A stretch of 64,000 nucleotides of DNA from Ramazzottius varieornatus (GCA_001949185.1 BDGG01000002.1:2308467-2372466), one strand, 5' to 3'; positions 41,579 through 54,104 are shown, numbered from the stretch's first letter. The notes: a model not told the origin generated them from the letters alone. Program-made: numbers and translations.

Positions 41579-43473
41579 ATGTCGTTGACGCATATCAAGG
41601 TACGTTCGCAAAACTCGTTCCATCTCGACGTGACACGCGAGATCGCCAGTCTGGAAGGCCACCTCTTTGCTCTGCCCATAATCTTCATCAATTTCGGCGG
41701 GGAGATGATTTACGTTATTGAGCATCGTTTGAGAGCTCAAAAGTTAGAGGACCGGATGGACAAAGGTCGGTCAAGATCACCTTAAAAATTCTGACAACAT
41801 GCATCCTTTATCCTGGCCCGTCTTTAGTGATGCAAGATGTGATCGGTACAATATTCCGCCCACGAATAGTCGATGAACTTTTTAAGCCACAGCATCTTTT
41901 GTCGGAGTCTTCGATGCGTACACTGTTTCAAAAGCTGGTAATTTATACGGGTGAACTCCCAATTCGAATAAACGCAACGAGAAATTAAGCTGTCATGTGT
42001 ATTTTAGGCGCATGCGTCTATCATGAGCCTCAACCAAGAAAGCATGGACAAGGTTCGGATATGACAGGGATCAATTTTGTCGGACTAATGCTGCTGAATT
42101 TCTATATAGTCATTTCTCGACTAAATAACATGGGTTCGTTGCAGTTGCTGGACTTGATGACGATGACGGTCAAATACCAAATATTCGCCTGCAAATACCC
42201 GACCGAGTTGATCTACTGCGCACTAAATCATCTGGACTACATGCGAAACCTGGTCCAGCATTCCGAGACCATTTCTAATTCCTTACGAAAAGTCTATCAT
42301 CATATTGAACGGGTAAGATTTTAAGATCCCTAGAGAACCTGTGCCTGTTTTTCTGTCATGTGGGAGGGCCTCAAGATATAGCAGCTTTTGTAGGCTTATG
42401 GTCGAATGGATAGCCAGAATCTCTTCCTTCTTCGAACTACTATCCTGCGTTTTTTTCAAGATCGTAAAACACGGGTAAAGTGGTGCGCGGCTGTTTCGGT
42501 TCTAGCTGGCGACGCAAGATTAACTGTGTGCTCTGGTTGAATTTTAGCTTTCGGTCTTTCTGCAAAATGGCGTTCAGCGAGAAGCAGACGGCGTGATGCG
42601 GATCTCCAAAGATGGCGAAATTCCAGCCCGATCCCAGATCAATGTTCCCGGAAAAATAACGTACTGTAAAATCTTCGAGTACTCTCTCTGATAGAGTCAC
42701 CGACCACCAAGCTGCGCATCTTTTACAGATACTACAAAACCACGAAGGGTATTTTGTCCAAGGAAATCGTGACGCGACGGACGGAAAATTTCCAGCAAGG
42801 CGGAAGCTTCAAGCTTGTCGGCTCGTCTTCGTTCGAACCGTCCACCGCGTTTGACGCTCCTGCCGGAAGTCGAGGAACTCTTCTTGGTACAAATTTGTAC
42901 GTACTTTGTAGAGAGTCTCGCTCAGATCCCTCCGAACTAAACCAAATAAGTTAAAGGTGCGGTGCGGATACAGATTTGCCAGCTACAAAGGTTCCACGAT
43001 TGCCTCCATTGAGAACACAAGCGCGCCTGGTACTCCGAAGAGCCGAACGAACTCTGACGTAGGTCAGACCGGAAACGTGGTAAGAATCCTGCCTTCGTCC
43101 GAATACCGTGCAATTCGCAATTATGGCTCATTGAAACCATCTTTCATGTAACTTGAAGACCGCGAAGAAGAGCGCGGCAGCTGGTGCCGAAATGGCAATG
43201 CTGGCCAAGATACTCGGTGCTATTCCCGATTCGAAGACGAGTGCGGAGGAAAAGACAACCATAGATCTCGATTTTCTCTCGCTGGATCTCAGTTCCAGCT
43301 CTGCACCTTTCGTAAAGTCGGCCGCCAGTCCGACTAAAGTACAGCGCGTGGAGCTCCAAAACACGAAGCTCAAAGACTTCGATCTGGGTTTAGAAGCAAG
43401 TACCATGAGCGAAGATGTTGCTGATGATTTTGATCTGCTCGAACTCATGGATCAAGCTGCCAAGAGCTCTTGA
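41579..43473 (+). CDS. OSCP1: OSCP1 (organic solute carrier partner 1) orthologue
   Basis: Nine exons join in frame: 41579-41765, 41828-41937, 42008-42052, 42145-42312, 42394-42474, 42548-42678, 42729-42900, 42957-43079 and 43159-43473, giving 443 residues. Colinear matches to OSCP1 include INFGGEMIYVIEHRLRAQ, DELFKPQHLLSESSMRTLFQ, AHASIMSLNQESMDK, LLDLMTMTVKYQIF, a TTILRFFQDRKTRLSVFLQN segment, GSFKLVG, LLGTNLY, and the acidic C-terminus DDFDLLELMDQ. The human protein is about 380 residues; the extra length lies at the N-terminus and in the variable Ser/Thr-rich segment before the C-terminus. OSCP1 was described as modulating solute transport and is associated with ciliated and testicular cells. 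The start ATG and the last two splice acceptors (AAG-type) are the least certain points. Confidence 0.85.
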
Positions 43474-44115
43474 CCAACGCGTACCGATGGAGACTCGACG
43501 TTGCAATTAACTATGTCTGAACCTCGTCCATACCGAGTACCATCCGTGTCATTTCTATCACCATTCCGCCCCATCCAAAGGTGGTTTGCTGCAGCACATT
43601 ACAGTTATTGTGGAGTATTATTGGAAAACACATTCATCTTCCTTTTTTCTCAACTCCTTTCTTGACGGGAAAACTTGAGATATCAATATACAGTATTTCT
43701 CAACAAGCTGTGATGACCTTCCCGAGTCCCCGTTAGAGCCAAGTCAAACAGACTAAAACTTGAAGGAGTCGAACTCTGGACCTCTGGCCTGCTGAACGAG
43801 ACAGTCGTAGTCTCGATGGGGTCGATGACAAAACAGTCATGTCAGGCGGTCCGGGTAACTTCTAACAGTGCCAGATGACGTCATCGGAAAATCCGCTTTC
43901 AAATTTCTGAGTTGAGTTACAACGACTCGAGTCGAGCTGCCGAGCGATTGCGCAAACGGCGAAACCGGATCTGTCAACTGTTTTTCCTGTTTGCTTGATT
44001 TTTTGCTGATTTCATTTCGTCTTCCAGCTGTTTCTTCACGCTCGGTGGGCTCTTCCGACCATCTCACTGTCTCACACTCCTTATTCCTCCTCGTTGTGCT
44101 CTTCTCCTTGTAGGT
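43474..44115. other. Intergenic region between OSCP1 and NAP1
   Basis: No gene was found. A minus-strand sequence near 43768-43778 contains GAGTTCGACTCC, a good B-box-like match, but no tRNA cloverleaf could be built around it. C/T-rich sequence before 44116 is probably the NAP1 leader. Confidence 0.4.
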
Positions 44116-46817
44116 ATGGCTTCCCAGCAGAAAGGGAAAGGAAAGCAGAATGGAGTGGCGGAAAAGGAGCCAGCTCATCCGCACGGGAAGCATACTCACA
44201 GTCACGGCGCCGGCGACGAATGCGACGCAGACCATGGCGATGAAGAAGTGGTCTTACCTCGTAATATCCTTCAACGGATCAATGCACTCAAACACATCCA
44301 TATGGACATTCAGAAGGTGGAGGTGGAGATGCACAGTAAGCTGTTCGCTGTGGAAGCTGAACATCACAAGAAGATGGCTCCGTTCCTGAAGAAGCGTGCT
44401 GACATCATCAACGGCTTGTACGAACCTACTGAGGCTGAGATGAAGTTTGAGCTAAAAGAAGGTGAGCCTGAGTTGAAGACAGATGAACCCAACGGGGAGA
44501 AGGGTATTCCGAAGTTCTGGAAGACTGTCTTATGCTCTTCAAGCCACACTGCGCCGTACATCAGCGAAGAAGACTCGGATGTGTTGGATTATCTGACGGA
44601 TATCCGCACGGCGTACTCTGAACAACCACTGGGCTTCACTCTGGAGTTTGAGTTTGCAGAGAATCCCTACTTCAGCAACAAGGTTCTGTCCAGAAGCTAC
44701 GAGTTTGGCACCAACATCGGTCGGGAAGAAATGTACATTACTACCGGATTGTCTCCCAAGTTCACCAAAGGCACGGAAATCAAGTGGAACGAAGGCAAGA
44801 ATACCACCAAGAAACTCGAAATTACCTTCCAGGTAAGCACATCTGCGTTCTTTATCCTTCTGTCAGGAAGGCATCTGCTAGAAGCAAACATCCGTAAGAA
44901 GGCTTCCTTTCCAACTGCGTATGACTTTCCGTGCTCGTGGTATTTCGAGTCACGTGACGGCGATACGTCAATTGTTGTGATGTAGACCACGTGCTTGGTG
45001 ATCCGTTGCGGTAGCTTGTCGGGGTCCTGGCAGTAGGACTTGCTTCATTATAGAGGTTGCGAGGGCAGGTCAGGTCTCATGAAAGCCACTCTCATTTTTT
45101 TGGTCTCATGTTTCGCCGGGTTGTGGGCCGGCTCGAACCCGCTGAATCAGTGCTATTGGCCGACTGGAAATCCGAGACTTGGATTCTGATACCGTGCCCT
45201 ACTGTTCTCATGGAAAGCCGAAATTTCGATAAGACCGATTTCTGAGACCATCCCGTAAATTATCCCCTCTAACTTTTGCGTATTTCCGCGTGTGCGATAG
45301 CCTGAAGGTTGCCCTCGTTATTTCAGACCGCAGTATGCGGTGCCCAGCTTTTACATGGGATGACGACATGTAACATACACGCATCTAACCCTACTTCAGT
45401 GGCGCACTTCCAGTTACATGATTCCCGAGAAATCGTGACTCAAGCTCGGAGATCTGCTATTATCTGTGAACTTGGCAGAAGGTTACTTCCAGATCACCAG
45501 AATCTAGGAGCCTGGCTAGCCGGCTGACATTCGACGGACAAAAGCGATATGACTCCCGGACTACAGTGCAACTTCGGCACAGTGAGCACTAAGCAACAAT
45601 GCATCAGGATTCCATGTCATCCACGATAGCCGCTATCTACCTGAAGCAGTCAAGCAGTCTGCGCTGATTCCGCTGCGGATATCTGCGTTGGTTTCTTTAG
45701 CCGGCTAGCCAGACTTGAAACAGTGGAAAGCTCTGCTGGAGTTGCTGAGGTAGGGATATTTGAACAAGAAAACAGACGTCCCTGGCGTTCAGTTAGCAGA
45801 TATTTCCTTGATGTGCCTCCTTTGCCTTTCGCCCTCTCATGCGTGTTGTTGTCCCCTTTGTGTCATGGGAAATGTTGAGGCTGGAGAGTCTGAGAGAGTT
45901 CAAGATAGTCAAGATACCGCGCAGTAACTTACAGAATCCAGATCCACTAATTCCAGTTTTTATTCGCGATCGGCACAGCGAGCATTGCGATCTGAGAGTG
46001 CACAACGTGAGACCGCGAGGCGAAATCTTTCGCATGCACAGTTACCGACGGCACATTCAGCTCTCATATGCTTGATTAGGAAGGAGTTGAATTGTCCAAA
46101 TCTGGGACTGGAACCTGAGACTCACAAATATGAGGGCAGTTTATGAGACCAGACCTGTCTTCGCAAACTCTATATTATGGCTTGGGCTGACCACGCTCTG
46201 CCTTTAATAGGACACTACCCGTAGGAAGAGTCGCACTCCGAATTGCAGTAGGATCCTGGCGGCCTACAAGGTTGTAGTGCACTGAAGCTCCAGTAGGAAT
46301 GGATTGTTCCTACGTGATTCAGATCAGTATCCGGTTGATTGATTTGATTTGTTGTATTTTGCAGCGGAATAAGAAGACAGGTGAACGCCGCCAAATCAAG
46401 ACGGAGAAGGACTGCGAATCCTTCTTCAAATTCTTCATGCCAGCCGTGGAAGACCTGTCGACACTGAACAAGATTGGCGAGGGAGAAGGAGATGAAGCCG
46501 ATGATGACGACTTGGCCGAGAAGGGCGAACAGGCCGAGATCGACTTTGAGATGGCCAGCGCCATTCGAACGCGCATCATCCCTCGCGCCCTGCTCATCTT
46601 CACCGGCCAGGACGACGACGAGGATGATGAGTATGACGATGAAGAGGATTTCGACGATGAAGAAGAGGACGGTGATGATGACGACGACGATGACGAGTCG
46701 GATGAATCGGACGATGCTGGCCCTTTCAAGAAACCCAACGCTCCTGGACAACAGGGAAAACAAGGCCAAGGCGCGGTGGGCAACAACAAGCAGCAGAAAG
46801 GCCCTCGAAAATCCTAA
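44116..46817 (+). CDS. Nap1: Nucleosome assembly protein 1 (NAP1)
   Basis: Two exons, 44116-44832 and 46365-46817, give 389 residues, almost the same as human NAP1L1. The long dimerisation helix is visible (ALKHIHMDIQKVEVEMHSKL), followed by FLKKRADIINGLYEPTE, then the NAP fold (GIPKFWKTVL, FTLEFEFAENPYF, KWNEGKNTTKKLEITFQ) and, across the intron, RNKKTGERRQIKTEKDCESF and FFMPA. The C-terminus has a long Asp/Glu stretch followed by a Gln/Gly/Lys-rich tail, as expected for a histone H2A-H2B chaperone. The N-terminus contains a His-rich segment (HPHGKHTHSHG) not typical of the family. The single 1.5-kb intron contains a TIR-like repeat (45512-45712). Confidence 0.94.
45512..45712. repeat. 201-bp interval bounded by 14-bp inverted repeats
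   Basis: CTGGCTAGCCGGCT at 45512-45525 and AGCCGGCTAGCCAG at 45699-45712 are exact inverted copies inside the NAP1 intron. Size and ends suggest a small non-autonomous transposon; the internal sequence shows no open frame. Confidence 0.55.
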
Positions 46818-47286
46818 ACCTTTATACAGGTGAACCTCCAGCATGCAGTCTCCCTTTCTCTCGTTGCTCAATATTTTACTTCGTGTTTTTCAGGAATATT
46901 TACGGAGAGACTTTTGGACTTCAAAGAATTATGAGAGCTGTCATATTTTTTCGTAACTTCAGCTAGGTTTTCCGTACTGTCGTCTCTGCTTTGAAGCGTT
47001 TGCATGAATATTTCTCCGCTTCCCTGTTGTAATATCGTCGAGAATAACTTTTCCAGAAGTACGAATCGCTTTCTCTCTTTTGCTTTTCTTGTGTTCGACA
47101 CGATTGAACTTCAGTGGAGATGTGGTTCCGAAAGTCGCAGGTGTTGCTAAGCTGGTAAGGAGGTAGGCTGGTTCTACAGAGAAGGAATTGGAAGACGACT
47201 AGTTTAGGACTCTCTGGTTAGAAGTTTGAGATGCTTGGACTACGGGGAGTTTGCTGTGGTACGAAGTAGGAAGCGGAAGATAGAAA
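46818..47286. other. Intergenic region between NAP1 and EF-hand-like gene
   Basis: Probable NAP1 3' untranslated region and promoter of the next gene. No coding or RNA feature was recognised. Confidence 0.4.
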
Positions 47287-50200
47287 ATGGAAGGCCATGC
47301 TGGATTGATCAGTCATGCCTACCCCGGTATCAAGCAGACGCACAATGAAATACCCGAAGCACACAAGATGGACCACAGCATGGATCCATCAGGTCCGGCT
47401 TTCTCTACTGACCCGGAAGTCGAAGGCTGGATACATAATCCTACATTGACGGACGTGAATGAGCAAAGAACCGAGGACGAACGTCAACTGGTACGTTTTT
47501 GTACTTTGCTCACATTCGGTCTCACACCTGCATAGAGTGAGCGCACTTGTGTCTGCGGTCTAGATGTACCTATGTGAGTGCACCGGAAGTCCTCACACGC
47601 AGCGCATGGCATTGGCCTCCTCTAAAACTCCGCTTCTCTGCAGGACTTTGATATCCTCAAGTATCTGCAATCCATCAACGTGTCTAATCCTCAAGTGATG
47701 CGTCGCTTCATCCTAGCTTGTATGGAGAAAAACGTGACGGAGAATGACCTGCTGTGGATGTACCACATGCGCGATACTCCACAGAACGGTACACTTCCGC
47801 CTCCGATCTTCGTCGCGATCACAAAACAACATTTGAAAGACAACACCCAACTAACAATCGATGCGGATTACGATGTCTTGGCAGAATGTTACACTGTAGC
47901 CTTCGGTGTCCAGCCGTCAAATGGCGCTAAAGCCGTGCCGGTCAACGTGGTCCGCTACGTCAACCTGTGCAACGACTTGTTCAGCTGGCGCATCTTGAAC
48001 CACAACTACAGGGAGTTCCCTCTCCGACAGCTCTACCCCCGATATCGGTAAGGAATATCTGTGAATTCTGATCAGCAGAAACTTGCAGGCCATTAAGTAG
48101 CCATACATTCCTATTGAACGTCAAGCTGATGCAGAGTGCTGCAGTAAGTTTCAATATTTCTGCGTGGACTAAGTAGGGTGTACCTCGAGTAGAAGTTTCG
48201 CAACCGACAATAATATAAAGCTTTTCAGGTATCCGCAAAAGGAGAATTATCCACGACCACTGCAGGGTGACTGGCACGAAGATACTCCTCGACGGGAATC
48301 TCATCAACTACCCATCATGACGTTCGAGGAAATCAAGACTATCCCAGTTTTGTTACAGCGTATTGCGCAAGCAGCTTATGAACATCACCGCTACGATGCC
48401 CTCTGTAAACGGTTCGAGCATCTCGAGAAACTCAAGGTTTGTCCTCCAACCGTTTCTCCACGCTTTGTCTCATCAGACAGTGTCTTCCCTTCACTTTTAT
48501 TTTCCTCAGGATGACAAGACAATAGCCTGTGGGGTAGTCCCACACGATTATGTCCGACAAGCCATAGCGGAACTGGCGCCTCTTCGTTTACTGGACAAGG
48601 ATATCGAAAGCCTTTGCTTCTATTACGAACACCCGTTTATCCTTCATTTCTTTCGCTACATTGATTTCCTCAAAGATGTCAAGTACGGTGAGTCTACTTG
48701 AAGGGCGGATTTGTATTTCCACAACGAAACTTACTTTGAATATTTCTCGTATTTTAGAAATGGCACTAATTGACCGGAAGTACGAAGAGACCCCAAAAGA
48801 AACCCGTTTAACGTCAATCCTGAACGTACTCAAACGTTACGTCCACAATTCCGGCTTGAACTTCAATGAACCCTTCAGGGACTTTGATACGTTTGGCAAG
48901 AATCTGTTGAACATGTCGCAGATGAAACGAGCGTTGCATGTCCTCCGCATCGGACCTGGTCAACGCTGTGACGTCAGCGAAGAAGATATTGATTTTCTGC
49001 TGAAGCACTACGTTGAACCGACTGCGGAAAGACATGTTAACTACAAGAAGCTGACTGACGATCTGATGCGAGGTCGGTAAGTACTCTCTTCAACCATGCA
49101 TCAAATTCCATCATATCAAAGGCAAATTGCATGACTTGTGTTCTTGCGCTGTAGTGTTTGTGGAAAAGTTCTACCCTGGAGGGAGACTGGCGATGGTGAT
49201 GGAGAGCTTCGAGCCAAACCTAGCTCGTGGACCGTACTATCCCCCACGAGCACCACTTTTGACCAAGGAAGACATCCTGACAAAGCCGATAAGCGACCCG
49301 GATAAACTGGTGCATGCCTTGAACCGGCTGAAGATGCTGGTGGTCGAACGACGAATGCATCTCGAGCAAATATTCCGAGTCTTCGATCCGTAAGCACTTC
49401 GATTCTTTGGCCGAGTCCGGCCTAGAGTTTCGTCCGCGTTCGTTTTACAGGCATAGTATTCGCTATGTGCAGAATGTCCGGACGGTCTCTCGAATCCTTC
49501 AGCTGGCCACGTTACAAGTTTCACCGGAAGAATGCGACTTGATCATTGAAAGGTACGTAGGAGCCGATTATAAGCCTTTCTGTACTGCATGTTGCGCATG
49601 CCTTTGGTTCTGACAGATTTTCGGACGCGAAAGGTTTCCGGTACCTTGAGTTCCTCCAAGCCATCGATACCCAGTCATACGGACAGAGCCTTCCGACCTA
49701 CCCCATCACGGTGGCCACCATGGAGCGATGGAAGAATAAGCGGGCTTGGTACCCGGAAGTAACGCCACAGAACGCGTATCAGAACTACCAAGGACCGGAG
49801 GCCGTGGTTGAGAAATGCCGAAGGAAGGTGTCTATCGATCGATTGCGTGTCTCCGACTTCTTCGTTGACTACGATACCCACCATCGTGGTGTCATCACAC
49901 GGAAGCAGTTTCGACGGTGTACCACCATGATGGGCTTTCAGCTATCACCTATGGAAAACCTCATCCTTGAAAATCAGTAAGCCTCGTTTCGGGAAAGAAT
50001 GGATCGCCAAATTAGAAACCAGGCAAAGTTTCGTATGGCGAGCGTTTTGAACTACCTTTTTTTCTATCAATAATAGGGTAATATTTCAGTAACGTGTAGA
50101 GCCGATTACGTTCCTGCAGGTATGTTTATCCACGCGACTTGAATCTCCTCGACTATTCCAAGTTCGTGTGGGATATGGATCTGGTCTATGCACCGAAAGA

Positions 50201-50729
50201 TGTCAGTGAGAAGCCGGCGCTGATACCAGAACCATACAAGTTTCAGAAAGTCTCTGATCGGAAGCCGGTCAGCGACGCGGAAGTGGCGCTTGCACAAGAA
50301 GGCTTCCATAAACTGGCCGAGAAGGTAAAACTGAGATCTTTTGTCAAATTTCATGGGCTTGGATTTATTGTCATTCCTCTCGTAGATACTGGAAGCAAGA
50401 ATCCACATTATACCTTACTTCGTGGACTTTGATCCATGGAAGCGGGGCGGTATCTCAGCGAACCGGTTCAGACGCATCATCAATGCTTTGGGCTTGGATG
50501 TTCTTTCGGAAGTCGAATGGGTAAGTACCGTCGGGATCTTGTCTTGACGGAGTTTCGGCTGATAGAATTTTCGTTTTTCCAGCGAGCCTTCCTCAAGTAC
50601 TTTGCGAGAGCCAGCACCGACTATTTTGACTACCGAGCTTTCATGGACAAAGTCAGACTCAGCGCTGATAAGCGAGAAAGAAATCTCTTTGACGATCCAC
50701 GGATGGGTCCTCTTAAAGCTAGCCCTTGA
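47287..50729 (+). CDS. Multi EF-hand-like protein (uncharacterised)
   Basis: Eleven exons join to 830 residues: 47287-47490, 47644-48047, 48229-48436, 48510-48687, 48758-49072, 49155-49389, 49451-49552, 49617-49976, 50120-50324, 50386-50520 and 50583-50729. EF-hand-like loops are visible late in the protein: DYDTHHRGVITRKQF and DFDPWKRGGISANRF, each between amphipathic helices; earlier loops (for example FDPHSIRYVQ) are degenerate. The organisation, paired helices with mostly non-canonical loops, suggests a structural role for most modules, with limited calcium binding at the last two. No transmembrane segment or signal peptide is seen, so it is probably cytoplasmic. It resembles EFCAB-type proteins in general only. 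The exon 5 donor (GTCGGT at 49073) is weak but keeps the frame. It follows OSCP1 and NAP1 on the same strand with its own promoter region. Confidence 0.8.
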
Positions 50730-50808
50730 GTGCAATGAATTTCTAGACATGTAGACAATTCACAAGCAAATTTTACTTTGCCTCTTGTAAGTCGAAAATT
50801 GGAATGAT

Positions 50809-50814
50809 AATAAA
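50809..50814 (+). promoter_or_regulatory. Poly(A) signal of EF-hand-like gene
   Basis: AATAAA lies 80 bp after the stop codon at 50727-50729. Confidence 0.6.
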
Positions 50815-51094
50815 CAGAGCCCATGATCATGAGGATTTTGTTTCTGCCGCGGTCTGTTGAACCACGCCACTTCTAGACGTCGACCTCTCTTTTCCGAGCT
50901 GGACATCAATGTGCGGACCTGATCATCTCGAAATCAACAGTGGATGGCCGATCCCGGTATCTTTTGTTGTAGGCGTGACACGTTTGGTAAGCCTTCAGAT
51001 TAACGAAACTGAAGACAGGGTTGACTATTGCTCGTCCGTCAGCGAGATTCCCAAGAAGAGCTCGGCAGCAGAGAAATGGGCATCCGTCAGCCAC

Positions 51095-51358
51095 TATAGA
51101 AGGCTCGGCGAAGCTGAAATAAGCCGCTTTAGCCGTTCTCTGCCGTGGCTAAAAATATTTTAGCCGCGGCTAAAATGTATTGTGCTTTTGATTTATTGAT
51201 GTTGAGTCGGCTAAAATAGTTTTGGCATCAATAAATCATTCGAACGCACAATACATTCTAGCCGTGGCTGAAAGTACTTTAGCTGCTATTTTAAATATTT
51301 TTAGCCACGGCTAAGAACGGCTAAAACGACTTTTTCTAGCTTCGCTGAGTCTTCTATA
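51095..51358. repeat. 264-bp palindromic fold-back element
   Basis: The left arm begins TATAGAAGGCTCGGCGAAGCT and the right arm is its complement with scattered mismatches. Both arms carry AGCCGTTCT, then CGTGGCTAAAAATATT, TGTATTGTGC and TTTATTGATG toward a central loop near 51220. The GGCTAAAA/TTTTAGCC unit is iterated within the arms. Short TATA boundaries suggest TA-targeted insertion. No open frame is present. Confidence 0.9.
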
Positions 51359-52549
51359 TCAGCCACTGCAACAAGTAATCCATGTTTACTATGCTTGGGT
51401 CTGTCTACCATTATCGCGTTGCGGGGTTAGAGAGATCTATGACGCACAGCGATGGGAGATGGGCATCAAAATGTTACCATGGTTCTCTTTTAGCGTCGCT
51501 CACGGTTCGAACTTTTGTGGTGGTTTTTCTCTGTCAAAACATACGATATCTCGCTTAGAATTCTTTTATAGAGTTTCCGTGCTGTCATCGGTAGCAATGT
51601 GTCACCGGAGTGCCTGTGGCGACTCTCGGTGTTATGTTAAGTCATGCCATGTCAGGTAAGTTTGTGGCAAGAGAGCCTCTGGGCATTCCCAGCTTCCCAG
51701 CTGTGGATGCCTTGCAAGGCATCGTGCCAAGGCTTACGAAAATCTGTTCTCTCTTTTGCTTGTGCCTAACGGTCTTGCTCTTGATTGACTCACGTTGATT
51801 GTTCGGATGTAGTATCTTCCCCGTGTTGCATCCTGTTTCCGTGTTCCCTTTACGCCCCGAGCTCGCTGGTGGCGTCTCTGAGAGGTTTGTTGAGGATTGG
51901 CTAGAAGTCTGATCAACTTCCGGCTTGATTCTTCCTGTTACTTGCTAGGGCTAGTTGCCGGGAATGCCTGCGGTCGCAGGGCGAGAGCCTCGTTGTCTGT
52001 CGGTGCAGAGCCGAGCACTTGTCGAGTAACACTGAACTTGCAGGAAGAACGATAGCTTTCTGAAGGTGTTACGTTGACTCCGTTAAAAAATGTGTCTGCT
52101 GTCGGTTTGTTCTCGTGACCGGAGAGGGCAAAAAGACGAACTTTGCGTTCTTTCCGGGGTGCGCAAAGTAAGTGATGGTACTCACTACTCTTATTTTTCG
52201 CCTTCCCCATTTCGTTCAAGTGGACAGTAAGACTTTAGGGAGGCACGTCTCAGTCCTGTGAGAGTTACACAACAGTTTGATCGGGATCGGGTTTGACATG
52301 ATCGGTCAGCAGATTGTTGTTCTTTCTCGATTTCAACCTTCCGTAAAGGTAACTTTTGAACGAAAAATCTCCAGAACGAAACCTATCAACCCAACCATCC
52401 ACGGTAAAATTTCTGCCGTACCCCAGAACTGAGAAACTTGAATCAATAAAGAGATGGGATTTGGTGAACTACCAGAAATACCTGTTCAGAACTAACGGAC
52501 GAGACGGAGCAGAACTATGAATTTTTGAAGTCAAGGTATTTTAAGGGAG

Positions 52550-52574
52550 ACAAGTCGTACTTCCGCACCTAATA
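52550..52574. mobile_element. Solo end of TIR element C
   Basis: ACAAGTCGTACTTCCGCACC followed by TAATA matches the inverted end of the element at 16123-17040 with a few substitutions. No partner end was found nearby, so this is a decayed or truncated copy. Confidence 0.6.
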
Positions 52575-53414
52575 GTACTAGTCCTTCTCTTTTACAGTAT
52601 CGAGGTTGTCCTCCCTGTGTTCTCGTTTGTGCGTACGGATGTAATGATCCTGAGTCGATCCGCGTGGGATTATGCGATTCTCAATTATGTTAATCGAAAG
52701 TAGGGATCAAAAATTGTCACACCGGCGAGCATGTTTGATTTTCTAAGAATACAATAAACAGCTCCCATTCGAAAGTGTCGGGCGTACGGTATTAAATTTT
52801 TTAATAAGGAAGCTTGTATTTAGATGCCTGCTCCCGGCTTTTGTCGTGGCCTTCCAGCACCACCTGCTGGGACCACATCGGTCAATGTACTGATTTTCAT
52901 ATCCGTAGAGTGCTGACGTCCAGGAACGGGGTGTACTGTCCGCCCGACGGGCACTGTCCACTCACACAGACAAGCGCTGTTCCGCCACGTTTCAGAATCA
53001 CATGCCCGCACCAAACGTTTGCAGTCCGGTGGGCGGTACACTGTCCAGGTTGGCTGTTCCCAATAGCATTCGCCAAACCACGAAGTGAAAATTTTACTCG
53101 ATCTACTGTTCACTATCCTAAGTGACAAGTTGCGTGTTGTAGTTTTACGCGGCGATAAACTAACTAACGCTTTTTTTCGCCGTTACGTGGTACAAGTGGC
53201 TGGCCTAATGATTGGCATGGACAAAAGCATTGGCAGCACGGACTGGCGGCAGTTTAACGCAAAGAATGTTATATCGGGACAGAAAGTAGCCTTGTGACGT
53301 CAGGAAGTGAAAATTTAGCAATGCGCTTTTCATTGTATAATGTCATTTCAAATTCTGTATTTCTTCATAAGTTGGTTTCCCGATCTCGATTCTTGAGTAA
53401 CCTAACCCTGAAAC

Positions 53415-53702
53415 ATGTCGGAAGGTTTCAAGATCAAGAGACGCCGGAAGTACACCGAGGAATATCTGCAAGATGCAGTTCGCGCAGTGGCGGACGGGAT
53501 GTCAGTTCGGAAAGCTTCGCTTACGTTTTGTGTGCCGCGAGGAACGATCATCAACTACGAGAAATCCCCCATAGCTCAGCAGCTTGGCCGAAAGACAAAG
53601 CTGGATCCGACAGAGGAGGCTCTACTGGTGGACATGTTGAGTGGCTTTGGGAACAATGGATTCCCCATAAATAAGCATAATCTGCGTACTAATCTGCCGT
53701 AG
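53415..53702 (+). CDS. Transposase N-terminal fragment, psq/CENP-B-type HTH
   Basis: This frame encodes 95 residues inside the pogo-like element. A basic start (KIKRRRKYTEEYLQDAVRAV) leads into the helix-turn-helix pattern MSVRKASLTFCVPRGTIINY, characteristic of psq-type transposase DNA-binding domains, then the linker to the expected CENP-B-type domain (EEALLVDMLSGFGNNGFPIN). The frame ends at a TAG (53700-53702) soon afterwards. In related elements the DDE catalytic domain would follow in the same frame. The remaining product could at most bind DNA. Confidence 0.8.
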   Translation: MSEGFKIKRRRKYTEEYLQDAVRAVADGMSVRKASLTFCVPRGTIINYEKSPIAQQLGRKTKLDPTEEALLVDMLSGFGNNGFPINKHNLRTNLP

Positions 53703-53879
53703 CATAATCTGCCGAACGCGCTACAGAAGGTATTGTGCTCTTTGTATGAACAAAATCTGTTACTTGATAGTGCGTGAAATGTCTCTTTCTGATCCGAGGT
53801 ACTTCACGGGCAATGGAGTAAGCCTTTATTTTTTCGTAGTGCATCGTTCTCTTCGATGGATATTACAGCCACGTCAACA

Positions 53880-54103
53880 ATGCTCAGCTGTTCAAGTTAT
53901 GCAGGGACTCCGGGAAGTATATCAAGCTTATTTGTTTACCTGCGGGACAAACGGATAAGTTACAGCCGTTGGACAACTGTGCGTTTGGATGTATGAAAGA
54001 GAAGTGAAAGAACTACAAGGCTTCCAGACGTCTTGATCCCACTTTCGAGGCAAGTTACATTCGCTGAAGTTCTGTCCGGAGCACCTGAAACGATTCGTTG
54101 AAC
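53880..54103 (+). pseudogene. Remnant of pogo-like DDE catalytic domain
   Basis: Across 53880-54000 the plus strand reads YSHVNNAQLFKLCRDSGKYI and LICLPAGQTDKLQPLDNCAF GCMKEK in one frame, matching the DDE-domain pattern of a histidine-containing block followed by LPxxTxxLQPLD. The first two acidic residues and some 150 residues expected between the HTH region and this block are absent, and stops follow at once. An internal deletion therefore removed most of the catalytic core. Confidence 0.75.
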
Positions 54104-54104
54104 T

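Larger units (their letters stand above)
50730..53192. other. Repeat-rich intergenic region
   Basis: No gene was recognised. It holds the 264-bp palindrome at 51095-51358 and a single end of TIR element C at 52550-52574. A cysteine-containing frame at 52820-53128 (minus) lacks splice support or a start context and was not called. Confidence 0.45.

Noticed and set aside
43760-43840. tRNA-like B-box (GAGTTCGACTCC) on the minus strand
   Set aside because: No acceptor stem, T-stem or anticodon arm could be paired around it; the T-arm bases do not complement. Treated as chance.
46319-46789. Long Ser/Pro-rich minus-strand frame in the NAP1 acidic region
   Set aside because: It is the antisense shadow of Asp/Glu codons (GAC/GAT/GAG) in NAP1 exon 2.
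52820-53128. Cysteine-bearing minus-strand frame next to the pogo-like element
   Set aside because: No start context, signal peptide or splice support, and two alternative frames look equally plausible; probably chance or decayed sequence.
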